Shown piece after piece: positions 56,981 to 64,000 of a DNA stretch of 64,000 bases (its first letter is position 1; every line of letters starts with the position of its first letter). A model generated the notes under the pieces. The model did no database searches. It had not been told where the DNA came from and was given only the letters and a program-made list of their open reading frames with translations. The translations under genes were made by a program, and so were the position numbers. The DNA comes from Phialocephala subalpina (Eukaryota > Ascomycota > Leotiomycetes > Helotiales > Mollisiaceae), in assembly GCA_900073065.1 (NCBI GenBank), contig FJOG01000033.1, forward strand, positions 40,449-104,448. The letters run 5' to 3'.

Positions 56981-56988
56981 ACTGCTGG
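56981..56988. repeat. Target-site duplication, right (ACTGCTGG)
   Basis: Matches the left 8-mer exactly. Confidence 0.8.
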
Positions 56989-57556
56989 CATCTTTAATCT
57001 ATTGAATATTGTTTTAGTTTGGTGCAAGCGATATATCCTAAGGGAAAGGCTGTCCTGTTCTAGTCTAAGTTCGAGCGTCCCGTAGCAAAAGTTTTAGCTA
57101 CGAACTCAAGACAATGACTTGGACCTCCTATGATTTTGTCTTCACAGTGGCACGCCCACGTTGTGAATGTTTATGCCTCGAAGGATGTGATGTTTATTGT
57201 CTATTCAGAGAACTAAACCTCCTCCTCCTCCGAAGTATGCCCATGCTCGGAACGGGGTCTTGAGACCTTGCCTCTGCCATGAACTTGTAGCACCTACCAC
57301 AGATACCCCCCACGGTGTGAGTCTGCCCACGACCCGGAAAATGTCCCTCCGAGATTATCTTGTTCACGGCAAACTACGGCGGATCTGTCTCTTTTTGGCT
57401 CTCTTGTCGCCTTGGGGAAAAGGTCGTTCGAGCTCCTTTGAAAAACTTATCCAGGGTGTCGAAATTCGGCGAGAACTCAGAACATATGAGTATGAACTAT
57501 GTTTTATTGCTAATGATCTTTGTGTCTTCGTAGGAACTTTTCAGTTGTGGAAATGC
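56989..57556. other. No gene supported
   Basis: A plus-strand frame starting at 57197 has weakly protein-like content (SLRDYLVHGKLRRICLFLAL) but runs antisense into the better supported 2EXR-like frame. It may be a remnant of another gene. Confidence 0.35.
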
Positions 57557-58237
57557 TCAATAGAATGTCCCGCTTCGGTCCATGCACCGGATACTCTTCG
57601 CTATCCCTTCATGATCTTTCAAGAACTCTGTGTACTCCGCTTTCACTATATCAGCACATGCATAAAGCCCTCCAGCCTCAATTTTGGATCCTTGATCGCT
57701 ATTCTCATCACTATCCTCGCTGTTGTCCTCGCCGCATTCCCCGTCGTTATTCTCGTTGTCCAGGTCCTCCTTAGTATCGCTGCTGGCATCCTTATCGTTA
57801 TCCCCAAACAGAATCAGGATAGTTTGGAGACCCTTAAAGGGCGCAAGATAGTCGAAACTATACCCAACCGGCGTGGTCTCACCCCACTCCAACTCCTCGA
57901 CAAGTAAAGATTCAATGGCGTTGAGCTGCTTGCCATAGCAACGCTCTAGATCTCGAAGATAATCCGGCTGGTCGGTGCAGTCGAAACTCAACCAGAGCAC
58001 GTCGCGATGCGGATTGAAGTAGAATGACCTACGCCTGGACCTTGCGTGCTCGATGACTCGATATTGGCTCAACATATGTGTCCGCGATTCCTGGCAGACC
58101 TGAAGGGCTACAGGAGGAGCAAAAGTTTCCAGTGGCTTTCCCTCAAGGATCGGAAAGTGAAAGACCTGCGCTAGGCTGGATGTGTCATGCCTGCAAGCGC
58201 AAGGCAAGCCACATTGAGGCTGTGAACTTCCGAGCAA
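57557..58237 (-). CDS. 2EXR-domain-like protein, 5' end missing
   Basis: An open minus-strand frame of about 226 codons without an ATG at its upstream end. VALQVCQESRTHMLSQYRVI and SFYFNPHRDVLWLSFDCTDQ match the second half of the fungal 2EXR domain. An Asp/Glu/Asn-rich stretch follows (DNDKDASSDTKEDLDNENND), then a short C-terminus. The family normally begins with an F-P-x-L-P-x-E-L-R-x-x-I-W segment that I cannot find upstream, so the gene is 5'-truncated or has an unrecognised first exon. Function of 2EXR proteins is unknown. Confidence 0.55.
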   Translation of the reverse strand: MLGSSQPQCGLPCACRHDTSSLAQVFHFPILEGKPLETFAPPVALQVCQESRTHMLSQYRVIEHARSRRRSFYFNPHRDVLWLSFDCTDQPDYLRDLERCYGKQLNAIESLLVEELEWGETTPVGYSFDYLAPFKGLQTILILFGDNDKDASSDTKEDLDNENNDGECGEDNSEDSDENSDQGSKIEAGGLYACADIVKAEYTEFLKDHEGIAKSIRCMDRSGTFY

Positions 58238-58546
58238 CTCTAGGCGCCGACATTTATCACTGCAACATCGAACAGAGCTACGATTATGACCAGCTCCCAG
58301 AAGACTTGCCTCTTCTGCATTAATGCCTACTGCACCATTTTCACCCGCTTAGAAATCTGATGGAATTGCTATACATTCGGTCGACGCACGCATGATCGTG
58401 CCCTACCCAGTTCATCCAACGAATCTTAGCGCCAGGGCGCACAAATGTATGTTCTCCTTCAACCCTGTGAGTCCAGCTGAGCTCACAACTGTTAGTCTTT
58501 CAATAAGTCCTCCAATTCCACACAGCATAGGCAGTCAAGCCTCGCG
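58238..58546. other. No gene recognised
   Basis: Divergent gap between the 2EXR-like and F-box-like genes. Confidence 0.4.
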
Positions 58547-59356
58547 ATGCCGTTTCACTCACCAACATCGTTCATGAGTCTGCCGATTGAGCTCCGACAG
58601 GGAATCTACAAATACCTCATTCCAGACGATCACGTACCTGCCTATTGGGTCGCTCCGAGGATCCCACCGTGGCCTGGACAATACGGGTCTCACATACGGA
58701 TTCTTCGACACGACAAGCAGCCTTGCTGTACAGAAATCCTCCGCATTAATCGGCAGATCCACGACGAAGTGATCGGTCTATTCTACGGTACCGCAAGCTT
58801 CGGAGTGCATATAAATGGTCCTTATTGTTTCTTTCTCGGCGTGAAGTATTGCACAGAAGACTTGGACCTCGCGATGCCAAACACATTGCCGCCAACATTT
58901 CGTCTCGTTCGCTCTTTGAGCATCTCTATATTCTTGTCATGGTCCTGGGAATCATCCACAGGCTCGACACTTCCTCCCTTGCCGTTCCCAACCCCTGGGA
59001 CGAACTTGATTTCGGATTGCCTGAAGAAAGGTTCATACAACCTAAGCCAGGTGTTGTTTGACGAGCTCAGGCCCGAGTTGCCTCACATGCCTTTGGTGGC
59101 CCACGTTACTATTAGAGATCGCGGCTGGCTATATAAGGTGGCACAACTGAAATACCTGGGTCCTCTACACATATTGCGCGGGGTTGATCTCAAGTTTGAT
59201 GGCATCGGCCCCATGCATGTCGACTATGCTCGGATCATAGCTCGAAATCCAGAACTTTCGTCTCAAAAAGAGGTTCGACACGTCCTGGAGAAGATATTGA
59301 TTTTACGAAAGCGTGCGTTAAGGCAATTAGCCGAGCAAGTGATGCAGGACACTTGA
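58547..59356 (+). CDS. F-box-like/2EXR-related protein
   Basis: A single uninterrupted 269-codon ORF from ATG 58547. The start MSLPIELRQGIYKYLIPDDH and the following CCTEILRINRQIHDEVIGLF plus YGTASFGVHI are the pattern of small fungal F-box-like proteins, whose members have a helical N-terminus followed by L-x-x-N/C-R-Q-I-x-x-E. The rest is mixed helix/strand without repeats. It is apparently intact and may be active despite the surrounding decay. An alternative start is ATG 58574. No partner or substrate can be inferred. Confidence 0.7.
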   Translation: MPFHSPTSFMSLPIELRQGIYKYLIPDDHVPAYWVAPRIPPWPGQYGSHIRILRHDKQPCCTEILRINRQIHDEVIGLFYGTASFGVHINGPYCFFLGVKYCTEDLDLAMPNTLPPTFRLVRSLSISIFLSWSWESSTGSTLPPLPFPTPGTNLISDCLKKGSYNLSQVLFDELRPELPHMPLVAHVTIRDRGWLYKVAQLKYLGPLHILRGVDLKFDGIGPMHVDYARIIARNPELSSQKEVRHVLEKILILRKRALRQLAEQVMQDT

Positions 59357-59556
59357 GCGAGACTTTTCGAACTCAATGGAATTACGTCAGCAACAGATGC
59401 AAGCATTGCACTCTACATAAAATCCATTCTAAACGCCTGTGAATTCCAACAAGACAACATCTTCCAAAATTAACCAAAGAAAATGGCACAAACTTCCTAT
59501 CCACGGCCTTGCAAAACTACTTGAAGCTGAGACAGGGCATATTTCGTCTTGCAAAT
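59357..59556. other. No gene recognised
   Basis: Short convergent gap. Confidence 0.4.
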
Positions 59557-60143
59557 CTAACAAGAACCCAACGGCCCCAGTTCCATTACCATCGCACCAT
59601 GAGCTGCATCACCCGGAATCTGAGCCCATGTAAAGATCCTGATCACAACCCTGCAATTCATTGCCGTCGGATGGTTTGTTGCCATAAACACACCTGGACG
59701 TCCGTTCCTGGTCCCAAGCAGACTCTTAAAGACGTCGAGGTCATCAGCAGTAAAGGTACCCATGGCATCGCCAGTGATGCCCTTCGATGCGTGCGCAGCT
59801 TCGATGACCACTATCGTCCCCTTCTGAGTGATAGCGTGCCTTATGATGAAGCGTGTCTCCGCGACGGCATCACCGGCTTGTTGCTGCAAGAGTTGAAAGA
59901 CCAGCTCGGAATTGGGAATCTTATCACCATTAGAGGCATCCGCAGCAATGTCGTTGGTGACGCTATCGGACTTGGTCACAATAATGGCTTTCTAAGACGC
60001 CGAACCATAGGTGACAATTGTTGCATGATCTTCAATATCACCGCCTGCTGGCAAGTCCTGACCCTTGGCGATGAGCATGCGATATGTCCAATCACCGGCT
60101 CTCAAATCGATACCGATCTCGGGAGGCGACGTCAGCGGCTCTA

Positions 60144-61484
60144 TGTAAGAGTTGGGGCCATTGCTCCCGGCCACTTTAAGGGAGGTTAGCCGAGGGTCGA
60201 ATGTTTTGGCACTTTCACTTTAAAAACTTATATTAAATTAACTACTCATTTATTTTTCTTTAAAATCAAAATAGGAATTTAAATTTATTTCTTTTTATAG
60301 CGATTTAATCCAAATGGCGAATAGAAAATATTTACGCGTTTTATAATTCGATTATTATAAAAAAATAAAAAAATCGGTTTTTGAGATTATCAAAATAACC
60401 CGTTTACTTCGAATTATTATTTGATAATAAATTCATATTGAAATAAGTTATATAATAAAAAAAAGAAAGATTATTAAATTTAAATTAATATATTATTATT
60501 AAATCCATTAAATTATTCGCTATATTACTAAAAATTAAAATATTTAATACTTAAATTTTAAATAAATTAAAATTCATTTGAATATTTTAATATTAATTCG
60601 AATTATTCGATAAGAATTTTATAAAGCAAATTATTAATAATATATAATTTATTCTCGATTTTTTCTTTCTTGGAAATAAACAAAAAAAAAGATTTATTTT
60701 TATTTTAAAATATTAATAATAAAAATATTTAATTAAATAATTTTTTAATTTAAAGAGAAAATTTAAAAGAAAATTATATAATTTAATAAATATTCGTTTG
60801 AACTTGATAAAAATAAAAGGATTTAAATAATTCGACGAATAGATAAAAAAAGTATTCGAATTATATTAAATTAATTTATCGATCAAAAAAAATCTCGATT
60901 ATAATTTAGAATATAATTAATTAAAATTAGAAATTATTATTTATATTTTTAAAGAAAAAAAAGAATTTAAAAAAGTTAACTTTAAGGTATATTTTTATTA
61001 AGTACTCGAACTAATTATATTCCCTTTATTTCATTATTTTAGCCTTAAATATATCTTTATAAAAAATAAATTAAAAGTTTATTTAAAATATACTCGATTC
61101 TTTAGATTTTAATATAAAGTCAAAGGCTTTAATTAGTGACTTTCTTCGTTAGATTTAAACCCAATATAGAAAATTTGAAGGTAAATAAAAAAGAGTTAAA
61201 AAAGTTATTATTTGTACCAACTTCTAAAGAGAAATTAATTAAAGAAATTCAAAGGATTTAGGACCCGAGTTGATCCATATGGCTTTCGGCGATATACTAA
61301 GAAATTAACTTGTAAATTAGAAGATATAATTAACGTAAAAGGATTAACTACTATTCGTTAATTTAATTTTTTAATTTTATAAAAATCTATAAATATTTGA
61401 TTAAATAACAAAATATTAAAGACATAGACTTGTTTTTGAGGGGCTCGCTTAAAGTGGCCGGGAGCAATGGCCCCAACTCTTACA
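60144..61484. mobile_element. Tc1/mariner-like transposon, copy 2, RIP-degraded
   Basis: Terminal inverted repeats 60144-60184 and 61444-61484 are 41 bp with one mismatch, starting TGTAAGAGTTGGGGCCATTG. The element is 1341 bp, close to copy 1 (1296 bp), and the outer 20 bp of the repeats are alike. The interior (about 60200-61440) is almost all A/T with no coding frames, whereas the repeats stay GC-rich. Ends fit TG-TA[element]TA-CA, i.e. insertion at TGTACA with TA duplication. It lies inside the secreted-protein gene. Confidence 0.85.
60200..61440. repeat. AT-rich, RIP-like transposon interior
   Basis: About 1.24 kb of extremely AT-rich sequence bounded sharply by GC-rich terminal repeats. 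The TpA-rich, CpA-poor look is that expected of RIP; I have not computed the index. Confidence 0.7.
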
Positions 61485-62278
61485 GTAAAGCGGGCGTATC
61501 TTTAGAGACTTGGGAATCGGCCTCAGCAGGATCGGGGTCAAGAGGTGACCGAGCCGTACTTGTCAGCCGGTATCGATCGGTGTAAGCGGGGTACGGGCGT
61601 TCCGCTTTTGGTATCAGGTGAATCGCTTTCATCACGTCGTCGTAGTACTTCTGTCCGTTTGTGACGTATTGTGACATAGGGAGAATTTCCTGACTCTCAG
61701 GGCTGCTATCATCGTTGGCTGATTCTTTAAGCGACAAATCATCATCTGAACGCTGAGGCAGGGAACCATCAGCATCAGAGCCCGCCCAGACATCTGAAGG
61801 AACGTCGGATCCGCTTCGAAGTTGATCAGGAGGTATGTCAGAATTCCTATCCGACTGATCGCTTCCTGAATCTCCCTGCGCGGCTCCCTCTCCTTGAGCC
61901 CCTTGCCCTTGAGCTCCTCCTTGCGCACCACCGCTTTCAGCACCCTCCCCATCAGCTCCTTCTCCGTCGGCTCCTTCCCCTGCAGCACCTTCTCCCGCAG
62001 CGCCTTCTCCACTGCCTCGCACCCAAAGTAGCGAAGTTGTGTCTCTACGTTTGGAGACAGCACCTACCAAGTATGGACCTCGGCAATCCTTGTCGTCTCC
62101 ACAGAGGGCAACCCCTGAAGATGTCAATAAACGAAATTATAACATCCTGGATCTACGTACCTTTATCGTCGTTACCATTTGCATCTCTCTGGGAAATGCC
62201 CACGGGCTTCGAGTGGGCAGGCAAGATAGCTGTGCCAAGCAGGGCACCAACGTAAAAGATAATGCTGAGTGGCTTCAT

Positions 62279-63438
62279 GTTGGTAGAGGAGAGGATCTGG
62301 TAATGATCCGGAAGTATTGGTTTGTCCTAAATTTTGTATGTTGAGAAACGGAAAGAGTTGTTTGACTGTCTTGTATTCTGATGAGAGATCAGCTTAATGG
62401 GGCGGAGTATGTATATATACTGTGTTGACTCCGACTCCTGTTATTTTGAACCCATTTCGCAGTTCTTGGATGACATGCTTAGCTGGACTGTACTGCTGAG
62501 CTTTCCTGTTAGCCGCTTTGCTGTTGGTTTGGACATGTCAGCACCAGATAGCCTTACCGGGCCTCCAGCTCATAGCATGTCCTGGAAGTCTTCATCTTTA
62601 ATTCCTTGGCAATGGTCTTTACGAAGCTGCCCCTAACTGCCATTGAATCCCTTTCAAATCCTCTATTATTGTGCCTTTGCTTCTAGATGATTGAGTGAGC
62701 CTTGCTGAGCCTTCGCTCTATGGCAACGTGTTCTTGAATGTTTCATGTTCGATCCCTTTCGATGGTTCTTCTGTGTTTGTGTTGGACATTAGTTGAGCTC
62801 GATGAAAAAAAGGTAGTATTGCCAAGCACATGACTACGCCTCATAGCAGGCGCTTGCCTACGCCTTGTTGAGCCTCTGGCCTTCTGTTATGTTCTTACGC
62901 CGCAATATCGTCCTGGGTGACCAGGATATTGATCCTTTTCTGGGATCATCGCTAACCGCTGGTGTTCCGCAACTCGCGATAGACATAAAATTAAACGGGG
63001 AGTAAGTGTACGGGTCAATGTTCGCCGACTTCTTTGCTGATTCTTTGCGGCACCTGTTCACCAGCCGCACGCAAATGCACGGGGTAACATTAGTCTACAC
63101 GCTCGGCTCCGGTTCGAACTTCTGCACATGGCGCTTAGGCGCTTGATTCTTTTGACATACATGTTCCCGGCCTCGGCCTTTGCGACCTCAGTGGCTCCAA
63201 TAAAAGAATAACAAAAAGAACTATAGGTTTTATAGCATTAATAAACCTAGTCTCCGATCCACTGCCGTGACCTCAAAGGCTTCAACATCTCGTGATATAG
63301 CTTGCCGAAAGATAAGAACCCTCGAACAAGTATGTCTGGGCATGTATACGTTGAGTCAGCACGCTCCATGGAGGCTGATGATACGAATTGAAATAACCAA
63401 ATCCAACTTTAGCCAAACTTTCAGTAAAGCGGTCAAAG
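62279..63438. other. No gene recognised
   Basis: Just over 1.1 kb with only short frames. Upstream of the secreted-protein pseudogene and downstream of the hydrolase gene. Nothing supported. Confidence 0.5.
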
Positions 63439-64000
63439 TTATCCGCTCTCACTCTCCAAACTCTTCAGAAAATCCGCAACCTGTGCGTAAGCTTCCCGAC
63501 CAGCCTCCATCTGGTTTTCGCGCTTCTTATTCTTGTCAAAGCCGTGATCACAATCCTCCATCCGCCTTAGCACTACATTTCTGCCGCTTGCATGGCCTTC
63601 TGTCTTGATTCTCTCAGTCAGCGCCTCCATATCCGTGGCAGAAACGTCATGGTCCGCAGTAAATATTAGCATTTCCTGCGGAAAGTTGGTCGTATCGGCA
63701 AAAGCTGGCGAGATTCGGGGGTCTCGGGCATCTTTTCCACGTATGTAAGCCTCACGGAAGACTTTCGTCCAGAACGACGGTCGTTCTCTGCCGGGCACCG
63801 GGGCCTTTCTCTCCCCCGGATCTCCGGCCATGCTGGGGGACGGATAGAATCCGATGAGGGACTGAAAGGTACCGTAGGGAAACAGGGTCGAGGTGACAAG
63901 TGCAAGGGTACCGCCGGACGAGAATCCGCACAAGGAGACGTGCGACGTCTGGTACTCGTCCGGGTGGCCAAGCACATATTTCACGGCGTCCTCGGCGTCG
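63439..64000 (-). CDS. Alpha/beta hydrolase (HSL/alpha-beta hydrolase-3 type), 3' part
   Basis: The frame is open to the window edge, so only the C-terminal 187 residues are seen. DAEDAVKYVLGHP leads to the nucleophile elbow GFSSGGTLAL (GxSxG). Later TADHDVSATDMEALTERIK probably carries the catalytic Asp, and RRMEDCDHGFDKNKK the catalytic His near the C-terminus. This order and spacing fit hormone-sensitive-lipase-like esterases that cleave short acyl esters. The stretch is clearly more GC-rich than the preceding 15 kb, marking a return to normal gene-bearing sequence. Substrate unknown. Confidence 0.85.
   Translation of the reverse strand, partial: DAEDAVKYVLGHPDEYQTSHVSLCGFSSGGTLALVTSTLFPYGTFQSLIGFYPSPSMAGDPGERKAPVPGRERPSFWTKVFREAYIRGKDARDPRISPAFADTTNFPQEMLIFTADHDVSATDMEALTERIKTEGHASGRNVVLRRMEDCDHGFDKNKKRENQMEAGREAYAQVADFLKSLESESG

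Larger units (their letters stand above)
59557..62278 (-). pseudogene. Secreted repeat-containing protein, split by a transposon
   Basis: Exon 62278-62161 encodes a signal peptide (MKPLSIIFYVGALLGTAILP), then an intron (AAAG|GTACGT .. TTCAG). Exon 2 from 62114 has CGDDKDCRGPYLVGAVSKRR and Gly/Ala/Glu repeats (GEGAAGEGAAGEGADGEGAD). The transposon 60144-61484 then interrupts the frame: its first bases create TAA right after DTPALL. Beyond the transposon the same gene continues (YIEPLTSPPEIGIDLRAGDW, MLIAKGQDLPAGGDIEDHAT). It meets TAG at 59992-59994 and continues in frame (KAIIVTKSDSVTNDIAADAS) to a stop at 59557. Excising the element with one TA joins the halves in frame. No domain recognised; secretion is inferred from the leader only. 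Confidence 0.75.

Noticed and set aside
57197..57907. 236-codon plus-strand frame
   Set aside because: Its second half is antisense to the 2EXR-like coding sequence; the first half has only weak protein character.
59509..60189. 226-codon plus-strand frame
   Set aside because: It runs antisense to the secreted-protein pseudogene, whose minus-strand frame has better protein character and links to the upstream exons. The plus frame also ends inside a transposon repeat.
63090..63140. GGTTCGAAC-like sequence suggesting a tRNA T-arm
   Set aside because: No acceptor stem, anticodon arm or D-arm could be folded around it; no tRNA was found anywhere in the window.
1..64000. CRISPR arrays, operons, bacterial origins or ribosome-binding sites
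   Set aside because: The window is fungal nuclear DNA with introns; no regularly spaced repeats of CRISPR type were seen.

Overview
This is nuclear DNA from a filamentous ascomycete (Pezizomycotina). Introns are short (about 45-190 bp) with GT..AG ends and CTNAC/CTAAT-like branch sites. The conserved genes are fungal orthologues, and the accessory genes are typical of Pezizomycotina: HET, 2EXR, F-box-like and CCCH/DUF7923-type proteins. AT-rich islands suggest repeat-induced point mutation (RIP). The class is not proven; Leotiomycetes is only my impression. Exon coordinates come from reading frames and splice signals by eye. Every spliced model given as intact keeps a whole number of codons.

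Layout. 0.4-3.8 kb: a cluster of small membrane-protein ORFs with acidic tails, two of them frameshifted. 3.9-6.8 kb: two tandem F-box-like paralogues separated by a small TA-flanked inverted-repeat element. 7.3-30.4 kb: a conserved block holding a PXB/PX/DUF3818 protein (Lec1-like), a coiled-coil membrane protein, CGR1, a mitochondrial ornithine carrier, a fungal membrane protein, TspO, ARS2/SERRATE, a second-type alpha-tubulin, and divergently transcribed CCT4 and RPT1. 30.9-38.5 kb: an accessory island with a HET pseudogene, an intact secreted Cys/Ser/Thr-rich gene, a Tc1/mariner-like transposon containing a 957-bp assembly gap, a Trp-repeat membrane protein and a broken dual-specificity phosphatase gene. 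39.1-46.9 kb: a second conserved block with a SET-MYND protein, a Mis18-domain protein and a Rex1-like exonuclease. 47.3-62.3 kb: a degenerate, transposon-rich compartment with a broken membrane-protein gene, a HET fragment, one intact membrane protein, AT-rich islands, a broken CCCH gene, a hAT-like non-autonomous element with a perfect 8-bp target duplication, 2EXR and F-box-like genes, and a secreted-protein gene split by a second copy of the Tc1/mariner-like element. 63.4 kb to the end: the 3' part of an alpha/beta hydrolase gene.

Main new observations: (i) a two-copy transposon family with about 41-bp terminal repeats starting TGTAAGAGT, apparently inserted at TGTACA. Removing one copy restores a reading frame through the interrupted host gene. 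(ii) A tandem family of small membrane proteins with a shared upstream TGAAGTCA motif. (iii) Contrast between intact housekeeping blocks and an accessory compartment in which at least six genes are broken by stop codons or frameshifts.
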